In this document: one piece after another, positions 43,455 to 51,801 of the stretch
Layout: each line of letters begins with the position of its first letter
Numbering within the stretch: the stretch's first letter is position 1
DNA from: Staphylococcus warneri
GTDB lineage: Bacteria > Bacillota > Bacilli > Staphylococcales > Staphylococcaceae
Direction: 5' to 3'
NCBI RefSeq assembly: GCF_900636385.1
Contig: NZ_LR134269.1
Location: 1 to 64,000, forward strand
DNA length: 64,000 bases
Program-made: the position numbers and the translations under genes
Notes under the pieces: model-generated
Database searches by the model: none
Told to the model about the DNA's origin: nothing
What the model saw: the letters and a program-made list of their open reading frames with translations, nothing else

Positions 43455-43775
43455 ATGGAAATTAATTTAGAGCACCCAGTGTATAAAGTTCAAGTTTCAA
43501 TGAAATTACTTACATCTCAAGGCGTTCCCGGGACACTATATTTACTAAAAGACGTGATTTATTTTGAAGCAGATGGATTACTGAAAGGTTCAGAGATTAA
43601 AAACGAATTTCACTTTAATGAAATAAAGAGTTTGAAATTTGGTTTATCATTTAGTCCGTATAGAATAGTAATAACCGAAAACAATAATGAAAATTGGATA
43701 TTTGATTACGTGTCACGTAAAGAAGGTAAAAAATTTGTAGAATTATATGAGGCTATCCAAGAAAGTAACGCATAG
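43455..43775 (+). CDS. PH/GRAM-like small cytoplasmic protein
   Basis: 106 residues, no membrane segment. Alternating strands (YKVQVSMKLLTSQG, GTLYLLKDVIYFEADG, KNEFHFNEIKSLKFGL, PYRIVITENNNENWIFDYVSR) and a C-terminal helix (GKKFVELYEAIQE) fit the bacterial PH-like/GRAM fold. I do not recognise a specific family; function unknown. AGGAGAGATAGG precedes ATG 43455. Confidence 0.7.
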   Translation: MEINLEHPVYKVQVSMKLLTSQGVPGTLYLLKDVIYFEADGLLKGSEIKNEFHFNEIKSLKFGLSFSPYRIVITENNNENWIFDYVSRKEGKKFVELYEAIQESNA

Positions 43776-43792
43776 ATAACGTGCAATAGTAA

Positions 43793-43838
43793 AAATGCCA
43801 ATTCACCTTTAATGATAGGTGGATTGGCATTTGTTTTA
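43793..43838 (+). terminator. Terminator after the PH-like gene
   Basis: AAATGCCAATTCACCT / AGGTGGATTGGCATTT, 16-bp stem (one G-T), then TGTTTTATATT. Confidence 0.9.
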
Positions 43839-43916
43839 TATTATGACTTTCTACAACTCACACTATTGAACAGTCACTTTTTAATTTCTTTCAACATCGT
43901 TTTTATAACATATAGC

Positions 43917-43955
43917 AAAAGGTTTATATATCAACATGTGAACCTTTTTAATTTG
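43917..43955 (+). terminator. Orphan terminator-like hairpin
   Basis: AAAAGGTT / GAACCTTTT arms with an 18-nt loop and T-run in the 305-bp gap before the PrsW gene. No transcript is evident upstream beyond the previous terminator. Confidence 0.5.
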
Positions 43956-44080
43956 TAAATAAAAAAGTTTGAATTATAAGAAATATTTATACATAACTTT
44001 AAAAAATATGTAGTAAGTTGTGACAAAATAAGTTAATATATTTTTATTAGAATTATATTTATAAAAAGGAGCGCAACTAA

Positions 44081-45403
44081 ATGATTTGTCCATCATGTGC
44101 AAATGAAGTAGGTCAGAATGATAAATTTTGTCAACATTGTGGTACCAATTTAACTGTGGAAAAGCCCATTATGAAGGAAAACGTAGATACAAATAATAAT
44201 TTAACATGTCCTAATTGTAATGAAAACGTCCAATCTAATGATAAATTCTGTATTAATTGTGGATTTAAATTAAATGAATCTATGCAATATTCATCTAATG
44301 AAACCTATAATCATAGTCATCAACATATTGAAAGAGAAGTTGCTAATAATACCAATATTACTGAGGAAGCTAAAAATCTATTCAATAATACGACAAAATC
44401 AATAGGTAGATTAGCTGGAAATGATGAAATTCTTAAATTAAATTTGAGAGATATGTTTTCCCAAGTGTTTAAGTTTCATTCAAAGCATGAATCAGATGAT
44501 GTGTTTATAGCTGGTACACAAAGTACTACACCACATATTACAGAGGTTTCAGAAGAATGGGGAAAACCATGGGTATTTTCACGCGTATTCATATCACTAT
44601 TAATTACTTTTATTGGCTTGTGGTTTTTAGCAAAAATGTTTGGTAATGAAAATAGTATTCCAGGTATGATATTTATTGGAGCACTAATCGTTCCTATTTC
44701 TGGAGTAATATTTTTCTTTGAATCCAATGCATTTCGTAATATTAGTTTTTTTGAAGTCTTGAAAATGTTCTTTGTTGGTGGGGTCTTTTCTTTAATAAGC
44801 ACGCTTGTGCTATATCAATTTGTATCTTTTAGTGATGATCTTGAAATGTATGGAATTATGACAACGGGTGATGCATTTTTAATTGGATTAGTTGAGGAAA
44901 TAGGCAAAGCTATTATAGTTGTTTTATTTATTAACTATCAAAGAACCAATAAAATTTTGAATGGTATATTAATAGGTGCTTCTATTGGTGCTGGTTTTGC
45001 TGTATTTGAAACGGCAGGATATATATTGAACCTTAGTTTCATGAGTGATCAAACAGTTGATCTTAATGTAATGATTGAAATTATCATTTCAAGAGGATGG
45101 TCTGCTTTAGGTGGTCATTTAGTATGGGCAGCGATTATTGGAGCAGCAGTGGTTATTGTGAAAAATACTAGTCAGTTTACTTGGTCTAATATCCTTGATA
45201 AACGATTTCTATTTTTCTTCTTTATCTCTGTTGTTTTACATTTTATTTGGGATGCACCAATCACATTCTTAGGAAGTTATAACTTAAAATTAATTATTTT
45301 AATAGTTATTGCATGGATTTTTATATTTATATTAATGAAATCTGGATTGACTCAAGTAAATGTATTGCAGAAAGAATATATTGAAAATAAAGAAAAACAA
45401 TGA
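44081..45403 (+). CDS. Zinc-ribbon PrsW-family membrane protease
   Basis: 440 residues. Two N-terminal zinc ribbons, CPSCANEVGQNDKFCQHCG (about 3-21) and CPNCNENVQSNDKFCINCG (about 47-65), precede a soluble linker and, from about 165, eight membrane helices. The helices carry PrsW signatures: LVEEIGKA (EExxK, about 268-275), FAVFETAGY (about 302), GHLVWAA and VLHFIWDAP. PrsW proteases in Bacillus cleave anti-sigma factor RsiW; the substrate here is unknown. Zinc ribbons may recruit it. AAAAGGAGCG precedes the ATG. The small membrane-anchored gene at 45553 follows. Confidence 0.87.
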   Translation: MICPSCANEVGQNDKFCQHCGTNLTVEKPIMKENVDTNNNLTCPNCNENVQSNDKFCINCGFKLNESMQYSSNETYNHSHQHIEREVANNTNITEEAKNLFNNTTKSIGRLAGNDEILKLNLRDMFSQVFKFHSKHESDDVFIAGTQSTTPHITEVSEEWGKPWVFSRVFISLLITFIGLWFLAKMFGNENSIPGMIFIGALIVPISGVIFFFESNAFRNISFFEVLKMFFVGGVFSLISTLVLYQFVSFSDDLEMYGIMTTGDAFLIGLVEEIGKAIIVVLFINYQRTNKILNGILIGASIGAGFAVFETAGYILNLSFMSDQTVDLNVMIEIIISRGWSALGGHLVWAAIIGAAVVIVKNTSQFTWSNILDKRFLFFFFISVVLHFIWDAPITFLGSYNLKLIILIVIAWIFIFILMKSGLTQVNVLQKEYIENKEKQ

Positions 45404-45552
45404 AAATTTATCAATGAATAGTATAGCTATTTTTTTATAGAGAAATATAGCTAGTTCGGCGACATTTAAAGTTACACCATATGAAGGTACTGTAATAGTT
45501 TGCAACAATATGAATAGGGTTTTGGAAGAATTAAAATAAACGGGGGGAAACG

Positions 45553-45990
45553 ATGAAAATATTTTTGTCTATCTTAGCATGTGTATGCTTAGTTATTATA
45601 ATCTTGGCAACTGGTTTATGGGGATATTCTTCTTATAAAAATATCATAACTAAAGAGAAAGAAGTGCATAAAGCAGAACATAAAGAATCTAAAAAGAAAA
45701 CAACTAAAGAAAGTAATAAACAAACACCTGAAGATACAATGCAAAATAATCAAAATACTGTTAATCAACCAGTAAGCCAACCTCAACAGCCTGTAACAAA
45801 TACAGCAGATACTCAATCTAAAACAGAAAGAAAAATCGATGAAAAGGAAGAACATTCTGATGAAACGATGCCTGAAATAGAGGTTTATGACTATACGGAT
45901 GATAACGGAGATGGTAAACCAGAAACGATTAATGGTAGTCCAGCTGGGGATGTTGACCAAGGTGGTGTCCCAGGAGAAACCGTTCATTAG
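45553..45990 (+). CDS. Membrane-anchored protein, paralogue of 31068-31583
   Basis: 145 residues: one N-terminal helix (about 3-24: FLSILACVCLVIIILATGLW), a Lys/Glu linker (SSYKNIITKEKE), a long Gln/Asn/Thr/Pro-rich disordered stretch, then DYTDDNGDGKPETING (a calcium-loop-like acidic run) and the end GGVPGETVH. Layout, the (S)YK after the helix and the GET ending match the protein at 31068-31583. CGGGGGGAAACG precedes ATG 45553. It follows the PrsW-like protease by 149 bp; being a single-pass substrate of that protease is a testable idea, nothing more. Confidence 0.72.
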   Translation: MKIFLSILACVCLVIIILATGLWGYSSYKNIITKEKEVHKAEHKESKKKTTKESNKQTPEDTMQNNQNTVNQPVSQPQQPVTNTADTQSKTERKIDEKEEHSDETMPEIEVYDYTDDNGDGKPETINGSPAGDVDQGGVPGETVH

Positions 45991-46057
45991 ATAAAGCATT
46001 TAGATAGTTTCAAGATTAAAAGTAAATCATTAAATATATCTTTAAAATAGAATAATA

Positions 46058-46106
46058 ACCCCTTCTATATTGGCTATTTGTTTAAATATAGAAGGGGTCT
46101 TAATTT
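46058..46106. terminator. Bidirectional terminator between the membrane-anchored gene and the lipase
   Basis: ACCCCTTCTATATT / AATATAGAAGGGGT 14-bp perfect stem, followed by CTTAATTTTT on the plus strand and ATTATTCTATTTT on the minus strand. Confidence 0.88.
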
Positions 46107-46116
46107 TTATAAATGT

Positions 46117-48318
46117 TTATTGATCAGTCACTTTTTCGTTTCTTATAGCATCGTTTAATAGGTTATCCCAGAAGCCTTGGAATTGCTCGATTGAGATGCC
46201 GTTTTCATCTTTTTGTGTTCCGACAAAGTCGCCATGGTCCCAATCGTGTTGGACAGGTGTGACTTGCCATACGCCTTTTTGAATTTGATCTGTAGTATCG
46301 ACATATTTTTGATTAGATGGATGTTGTGCCGAAACTACTGATACTAGACCGTCATTTTCTCGCCAAGCTTTATCGTCTAATTTACCAATTACATTGGTTG
46401 TTGGTAAATACTTAATATTCATATGACTATTACGATGATGGATACCGTTGTTATCTGGGTCAGATGATTCGCCAGTATATGTTTTATAAACAATATTTGG
46501 GTTGAGTGACGTATGATTATTCAACTCTTGTGCACCTTCAGTTGTTAAATCATAGAATCCATTATCTTTTGTCTTCCATAAGTTACTATTTTCAACGCGT
46601 TTTACATAGTCTATATAAGTTTCATCAGGTCTCTGTTTTAATCCCCATTGAGTTAAACCAAGATCGGCACGAGAGAATTTATTACCTTGTGATTTCGCAA
46701 AATCATAAACAGCTTGTCTTACAATCGCTTCATTACCTAGTAAATCAGAGGCGTGTGTGCCGTTATGAGGTGACGCTAACGTAGTAATGGAAGAAATCAT
46801 GTTATCTTGTCCACCTTTATATAATGGTGAAATGTCACCACCATGTTGTTTTTGATATTCGATTTCTTCAGGATTTCCATTACGTAACATTTCTTCTAAT
46901 AAACGAACGGTTTGTCCACCCATACTATGGCCAATTAAATGGATTTTCTGGCCGGGTTTCCAATCTCTATAGGCACCTGCATAAGATTTGCCATAACGTT
47001 CATGACCATATTTAGCTGCATGTGCCGCACCATAATCTACAGTGCCACCTTTGATATAGTAGTACAATTCAACCGCACGATCATAGTTACTACCTAATGC
47101 ACTTACACTAGCTTCACTCACGTTATAACCTTTTGCACGTGCTTCTTGTGTGATGTTAAGACGATCGCCACCCCAATAATTACTATCTCCTAAACCAGGT
47201 CCATTATCAGCTGTAAAACCATTAAATCCATGAACAAGTATAATAGGGTCATGATTTTTATATTGTTGTTGAGGCGCTACCTTATTCGTCTGATCTTTAG
47301 TAGGTTGAGTAGCCTGTGCTTTGGATTTGTTGTTATGTATGGCTACCGCATTTTTAGTTAATGTATTTAGACCATCTTTAGATTGATCATCGTCATTATC
47401 TGCAGGTGTACTATCTTTAGTCGCTTGTTTATCTAGGTTATCTAAATTGATATGGCTCTCAGTCGATGTTGTTTGATCTTGTTTAGATGAATCTAGTGAA
47501 TGAACTGGCACCTCTTGTAAAGTACTAGAATCTTTAGCCGTGATATGTTGTGTTGTAGATGGATGTTGTGTTGATGATGACTTTGATGGTGTTACATTTA
47601 CATCTTTATGTGAGTCAGTCTGCGGACTCTCTTGTGTACCTTGTTTCTCTATAGATGAATCTTCTTGTGATACATGTTTATCTTTTTGAGCATTATCCTC
47701 ACCAGGTTCTTTAGAAGACTGTTCTTGTTTATCTGCTTTAGATGTTATATTTGACTTTGATGGTACAAGTTTTGAATCTTCATTAGGTTTAGATGTTTCA
47801 TCAATATCTTGCTTTGAATTAGTAGGTTCTTGTTTGGTTGGAGTTGATTTGTCATTTGAAGCTGGTGCCTCATTTGAGTCGACTTCAAGAGATTGTTCTG
47901 AATTGTCTTGAGATGACGTTTGATCTGTATCATTTGTCTTTGTAGTTTCATGTGAAACGTCATTAGTTTTATCAATAATATGTTTAGAATTTTCGTTTGT
48001 TTGATTAGTTGATGTATCCTGCATTTTGTCAGTGTCTTGATTTGATGTTTGTGTCGAATTCGATTCAGGACGTTCAACATTCGTATTATTTGTATCAGAA
48101 TCTTTCGCTTTTGTTGGTTCTGAAGGTTGTTGTTGTGTTTGATTAGAGTTAGATGATTCAGTTGTTTCTTTAACATTTTGTACAGTAGTTTGATCTTGTG
48201 ATTCAGTTTCTGCTGCTTGTGCAGATTCCGCTCCGACAAATAACATAGATGCAACGATGATTGAAGATGCACCTACACTTAACTTACGAATACTATAAGA
48301 ATTCTTTCTGTTTTTCAT
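46117..48318 (-). CDS. Secreted YSIRK lipase precursor (GehA/Geh-like)
   Basis: A secreted triacylglycerol lipase made as a pre-pro-enzyme. 733 residues from ATG 48318 (MKNRKNSYSIRKLSVG), with AGAGGTGC upstream; a further 24 codons are open upstream but lack a start site. The YSIRK signal peptide is cleaved after AESAQA. A pro-region of about 300 residues, rich in Thr, Ser, Asn, Gln and Lys, acts as a chaperone and is removed outside. The mature enzyme begins near residue 345, with the oxyanion loop VHGFNGF (about 360), the nucleophile GHSMGG (Ser about 465), and Asp and His downstream. Family: staphylococcal lipases I.6. Confidence 0.93.
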   Translation of the reverse strand: MKNRKNSYSIRKLSVGASSIIVASMLFVGAESAQAAETESQDQTTVQNVKETTESSNSNQTQQQPSEPTKAKDSDTNNTNVERPESNSTQTSNQDTDKMQDTSTNQTNENSKHIIDKTNDVSHETTKTNDTDQTSSQDNSEQSLEVDSNEAPASNDKSTPTKQEPTNSKQDIDETSKPNEDSKLVPSKSNITSKADKQEQSSKEPGEDNAQKDKHVSQEDSSIEKQGTQESPQTDSHKDVNVTPSKSSSTQHPSTTQHITAKDSSTLQEVPVHSLDSSKQDQTTSTESHINLDNLDKQATKDSTPADNDDDQSKDGLNTLTKNAVAIHNNKSKAQATQPTKDQTNKVAPQQQYKNHDPIILVHGFNGFTADNGPGLGDSNYWGGDRLNITQEARAKGYNVSEASVSALGSNYDRAVELYYYIKGGTVDYGAAHAAKYGHERYGKSYAGAYRDWKPGQKIHLIGHSMGGQTVRLLEEMLRNGNPEEIEYQKQHGGDISPLYKGGQDNMISSITTLASPHNGTHASDLLGNEAIVRQAVYDFAKSQGNKFSRADLGLTQWGLKQRPDETYIDYVKRVENSNLWKTKDNGFYDLTTEGAQELNNHTSLNPNIVYKTYTGESSDPDNNGIHHRNSHMNIKYLPTTNVIGKLDDKAWRENDGLVSVVSAQHPSNQKYVDTTDQIQKGVWQVTPVQHDWDHGDFVGTQKDENGISIEQFQGFWDNLLNDAIRNEKVTDQ

Positions 48319-48511
48319 GTTATTAGCACCTCTATCTGTTAAATCTGGATTATGAGCAACATTTAATATGAAATGCCGACAGATTAACAACGTACTTCAG
48401 AAAATCCGACGACACCCCCATCATAAATTAAGATTATGAACGTAATATAAATTTCTCTTTACAACTTCTTAAAGTTCCATCAAACAAAGGTAGGGGTGAG
48501 TAACAATACGC

Positions 48512-48540
48512 TTTACTTATTGTACAGGTTTTTGTACAAT
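48512..48540 (+). promoter_or_regulatory. yefM-yoeB promoter with two TGTACA operators
   Basis: TTTACT (48512-48517), 17-bp spacer, TACAAT (48535-48540). Two TGTACA hexamers (48521-48526 and 48533-48538) spaced 12 bp centre to centre lie across the promoter, and a further TACA follows the ribosome-binding site. This is the arrangement described for YefM-YoeB autorepression in E. coli. Confidence 0.85.
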
Positions 48541-48562
48541 TTATTGAAAGGAGGTACAGATT

Positions 48563-48817
48563 ATGGCAATAGTATCGTACTCAATAGCTAGAAAAAATTT
48601 TAGAAGTTTAATAGATAAAGTTAACAATGATTCAGATGCGGTGACTATAACAACTAATGATAGCAATGCTGTACTGATTTCGGAGTCAGATTACAATGCG
48701 ATGATGGAGACATTATACCTCCAACAATCCCCTGCTAATGCCCAACACTTGGCTAAATCTATAGAAGATGCTGAGCGTGGAAATACAATAGAGGTAGATT
48801 TAGAATCATATGAGTAG
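48563..48817 (+). CDS. yefM: Antitoxin YefM
   Basis: 84-residue PhD/YefM-type antitoxin that binds its operator DNA and neutralises YoeB. MAIVSYSIARKNFRSLIDKVNND... is the YefM N-terminal DNA-binding fold, and the acidic C-terminus (SIEDAERGNTIEVDLESYE) is the toxin-binding tail. AAAGGAGG precedes ATG 48563. It overlaps the toxin gene by 8 bp. Confidence 0.93.
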   Translation: MAIVSYSIARKNFRSLIDKVNNDSDAVTITTNDSNAVLISESDYNAMMETLYLQQSPANAQHLAKSIEDAERGNTIEVDLESYE

Positions 48818-49082
48818 ATTAAATATTTTATTTACACCTGATGCATTTGAAGACTATAAATATTGGCAAATTCATGATAAAAAATTATTAAAAAAGATTA
48901 ACCATTTGATAAAATGTATAAATCGTAATGGCCCACTCGAAGGTGAAGGAAAACCTGAAGCTTTGAAAGGTAATTTTAAAGGATATTATAGTAGAAGAAT
49001 CAATTTTGAACATAGGTTAGTTTATAAAGTACATGATTCAGAAATAATTATTGTTTCTTGTAAATATCATTATTTTAAATAA
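48810..49082 (+). CDS. yoeB: Toxin YoeB/Txe (mRNA interferase)
   Basis: 90-residue RelE-superfamily toxin that cleaves mRNA in the ribosomal A site. FTPDAFEDYKYWQIHDKKLLKKINHLIKCI gives the N-terminal helix, and the C-terminus EHRLVYKVHDSEIIIVSCKYHYF carries the catalytic-type residues (Glu, Arg, and the terminal His-Tyr/Phe). Starts inside yefM (8-bp overlap). Length and C-terminal YHYFK are typical of YoeB, with Phe-Lys after the Tyr. The pair is intact and likely functional. Confidence 0.93.
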   Translation: MSRLNILFTPDAFEDYKYWQIHDKKLLKKINHLIKCINRNGPLEGEGKPEALKGNFKGYYSRRINFEHRLVYKVHDSEIIIVSCKYHYFK

Positions 49083-49126
49083 TTTACTATGTCTCTAAAC
49101 AACAGATTGATGTATTTGAGTTCAAG

Positions 49127-49283
49127 GGAGAGGGACAGAAATAATATTTTCTTAAAATTTATTTCGTTGTCCCACCCCGGCAAGGGTGACTAGAAATGAA
49201 AAAGCTTGGTACAACCACATTTTCATTTCAGTCAACTACTGCCTAAATATGAATGTAACTTGAAATATATATTTATGTCCTAG
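49127..49283 (+). repeat. Structured intergenic repeat, copy 3
   Basis: GGGAGAGGGACAGAAATAA ... TTTCGTTGTCCCACCCC, then a second hairpin GGCAAGGGTGACTAGAAATGAAAA / TTTTCATTTCAGTCAACTACTGCC, ending TATTTATGTCCTAGAC. Intact two-hairpin form of the family, located just after yoeB. Confidence 0.88.
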
Positions 49284-49370
49284 ACTGTTTTAATATAGAT
49301 GTGTAATGATCCAATCTATTTCCCATACGAATTACATATTTCCTCATAAACCATGTTATGATAAAACATT

Positions 49371-49384
49371 TTAAAGCGCTTACA
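49371..49384 (+). promoter_or_regulatory. cre site of the citrate transporter
   Basis: TTAAAGCGCTTACA matches the cre consensus at 13 of 14 positions, 90 bp before the start; expected for a CcpA-controlled citrate-uptake gene. Confidence 0.75.
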
Positions 49385-49474
49385 TTTTTCTAAAAATTAA
49401 AACGATTTGGTATTTTAGTATTTTGTAAACAAATGCAATATCGTCGTTTCATTATTTAAAGGGGGATGTTAATC

Positions 49475-50845
49475 ATGCAAGGGGATAGTATGTGGTTAAC
49501 GATTGTTGGTTTAGCAATTATTATTTCAATTGTAGGATTGCTAATTGCTAAGAAGATTAGTCCGGTTGTGGGTATGACATTGATTCCATGTATCGGTGCT
49601 TTAATTTTAGGCTATAGTGTTGCCGATTTGGTTAAGTTCTTTGATAAAGGGTTAGCGCAAGTGATGAACGTTGTCATTATGTTCATTTTTGCGATTATTT
49701 TCTTTGGTATTATGAACGATAGTGGTCTGTTTAAACCACTTGTGAAGCGGTTGTTACTGATGACACGTGGTAATGTAGTCGTCGTTTGTATTATGACGGC
49801 ATTACTTGGAACGATTGCACAACTCGATGGCGCAGGTGCGGTGACATTTTTATTATGTATTCCTGCCTTATTACCATTATACAAAGCATTAAATATGAGT
49901 CGCTATTTACTCATTTTATTATTAGCGCTCAGTGCAGCAGTGATGAATATGGTGCCTTGGGGTGGTCCAATGGCGCGTGTCGCAACCGTTTTAAAAGCTA
50001 AAAGTGTCAATGAATTATGGTATGGTTTAATACCAATTCAAATAATTGGTTTTATTCTCGTTATGTTACTTGCAGTGTATTTAGGTTTTAGAGAAAAGAA
50101 ACGTATTCAAAAAGGGATCGCAAAGGGAGAAATTGAACAAACTCAAGATATTGATATACATAAACTTGTTGCGCATTATGAACATGAACAAGATATTAAG
50201 TTTCCAGTAAGAGGTCGTGCCAGAGAGCATGGGTCTATTAAGTGGATTAATACATTGTTAACTTTATTAGTTATGGTTGCAATGTTAACGAATATCGCTC
50301 CGCCAGAATTCGCATTTATGATAGGTGTATCTATTGCTTTAATCATTAACTATAAGAGTGTAGATGAGCAAATGGATCGCTTAAAAGCACATGCACCTAA
50401 TGCATTAATGATGGCTGTTGTCATTGTAGGAGCAGGGATGTTCTTAGGTATTCTCGATGAGACGGGTATGCTTAAAGCAATCTCTACAAGTTTCATTCAT
50501 ATTATTCCGCAACCAGTCGGACCGTATATTCACATTATTGTAGGTATCTTTGGTGTACCACTTGATTTATTAACAAGTACGGATGCTTACTATTTCGCAT
50601 TGTTACCTATTGTTAAACAAACAGCTGCTGAATTTGGCGTATCACAAGTGTCTACTGCTTACTCAATGGTGATCGGTAATATTATAGGTACCTTCGTAAG
50701 TCCATTTGCGCCAGCAGTATGGCTTGCACTTGGTTTAGCCGAAGCCAACATGGGCACATATATTAAATATGCCTTCTTCTGGGTATGGGGCTTTGCTATT
50801 GTATTGTTACTTATTGCAATGTTAATAGGTACAGTAGCCTTTTAA
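49475..50845 (+). CDS. Citrate:proton/metal symporter (CitMHS family)
   Basis: 456 residues, about eleven to twelve membrane helices, CitMHS family: imports citrate complexed with divalent metal (Mg or Ca in Bacillus CitM/CitH). Start at ATG 49475 (MQGDSMWLTIVGLAI), because AAAGGGGGA lies 8 bp upstream; an in-frame ATG at 49466 is inside it. GAGAVTFLLCIPALLPLY, NMVPWGGPMARVA and the C-terminal GNIIGTFVSPFAPA are family signatures. No CitST/CitAB sensor is adjacent. cre at 49371-49384 predicts repression in glucose. Confidence 0.9.
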   Translation: MQGDSMWLTIVGLAIIISIVGLLIAKKISPVVGMTLIPCIGALILGYSVADLVKFFDKGLAQVMNVVIMFIFAIIFFGIMNDSGLFKPLVKRLLLMTRGNVVVVCIMTALLGTIAQLDGAGAVTFLLCIPALLPLYKALNMSRYLLILLLALSAAVMNMVPWGGPMARVATVLKAKSVNELWYGLIPIQIIGFILVMLLAVYLGFREKKRIQKGIAKGEIEQTQDIDIHKLVAHYEHEQDIKFPVRGRAREHGSIKWINTLLTLLVMVAMLTNIAPPEFAFMIGVSIALIINYKSVDEQMDRLKAHAPNALMMAVVIVGAGMFLGILDETGMLKAISTSFIHIIPQPVGPYIHIIVGIFGVPLDLLTSTDAYYFALLPIVKQTAAEFGVSQVSTAYSMVIGNIIGTFVSPFAPAVWLALGLAEANMGTYIKYAFFWVWGFAIVLLLIAMLIGTVAF

Positions 50846-50870
50846 CTACAGGGAAGTGTTAAGGCAGTCT

Positions 50871-50917
50871 AAAAAATAAGCGTAGTACAGAACATGATTG
50901 TTAAGTACTACGCTTGA
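50871..50917 (-). terminator. Terminator between the citrate transporter and azoR
   Basis: AAGCGTAGTAC / GTACTACGCTT; on the minus strand followed by ATTTTTT, so it mainly serves azoR. Confidence 0.8.
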
Positions 50918-50937
50918 TTTATATGGTCATTGATATA

Positions 50938-51576
50938 TTATGAATAAAATGCGTCAAAGACTTGATTGATATCTTTAGCTGCGTCTTTGATAATATCTTC
51001 TTTAGGTAAAATGGATGTACCTTGTGCACGTGCAATGTAGAATTCATCAAAGCCCATAACTTCTTTGAACATTTCTCTTAAATAATGGTATGAAAATTCA
51101 AGTGGTGTATAACGCTCTTCATTGGTATAAATACCACCACTTGCTTGTAATAGTAATGCTTTATAATCATCTGTCATTAGTCCAACTGAGCCATCGTCTG
51201 TATATTTAAATGTTTCTCTAGGAATCATAATATTATCGATGTAATCTTTTAAACGAGATGTGATATTGAAGTTGTGTAATGGTGTCAAAATCACAATACG
51301 ATGATGTGCTTTAAATTGTTGTACTAAAAATGTAGATTTGTCAGCAACTTGTTGCTCTTCCTCAGATAATGGTGTACCCGCGCCAAGTTTATTCCACACG
51401 TTTAACAATTGCTCGCTATCAAGACGAGGTAATAAACCTTCATATAAGTTAAGTTCTTCAATCTCTCCATTAGGAAATGCTTCATTATATTTTTCTAAAA
51501 ACATAGCATTCATTTGAGCAGTATAGGTACTGTCATTATTAAAATCAGGGTGTGCGTTAATAAGTAACGTCTTCAT
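50938..51576 (-). CDS. azoR: FMN-dependent NADH azoreductase
   Basis: Flavodoxin-fold reductase of azo compounds and quinones. 212 residues beginning MKTLLINAHPDFNNDSTY, with the FMN-phosphate loop in NAHPDFNNDS and PLHNFNITSRLKDYID (about 102-118), typical of the AcpD/AzoR family. AGGAGTATTT precedes the ATG. It is transcribed convergently with the citrate transporter. Quinone detoxification would fit with the oxidoreductases at 38.9-41.9 kb, though they are not linked. Confidence 0.93.
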   Translation of the reverse strand: MKTLLINAHPDFNNDSTYTAQMNAMFLEKYNEAFPNGEIEELNLYEGLLPRLDSEQLLNVWNKLGAGTPLSEEEQQVADKSTFLVQQFKAHHRIVILTPLHNFNITSRLKDYIDNIMIPRETFKYTDDGSVGLMTDDYKALLLQASGGIYTNEERYTPLEFSYHYLREMFKEVMGFDEFYIARAQGTSILPKEDIIKDAAKDINQVFDAFYS

Positions 51577-51669
51577 AGTTAAATACTCCTTTGTATGTAA
51601 TATGACAAGTATACACGGTTATCTGTTTAAAGACTATAATCTGCATTATTATTTTTGAAAGTAAATGTA

Positions 51670-51710
51670 CATAAAAGAGGAGTGGATATCAAATAGAGCC
51701 ACTCCGAATC
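51670..51710 (-). terminator. Hairpin between azoR and the SDR gene
   Basis: GAGTGG / CCACTC with flanking GGA/TCC; on the minus strand followed by TCTTTTATG. It lies about 90 bp beyond the SDR stop and is a likely terminator. Confidence 0.55.
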
Positions 51711-51801
51711 ATTGTTATAGCGTTTTATGATTACCTAAATTGGAACAGGTAAATTTATAAGAAATATCCAATTAATAATTGGGGATATCTCATCTTATAG
51801 T

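Noticed and set aside
47745-48272. 175-codon Leu/Lys/His-rich frame within the lipase pro-region
   Set aside because: Frame shadow of the low-complexity Thr/Ser/Asn pro-region; no independent start signal.
48563-49082. Considered as a phage- or SCC-borne toxin-antitoxin pair
   Set aside because: Nothing mobile lies beside it; a normal chromosomal YefM-YoeB pair.
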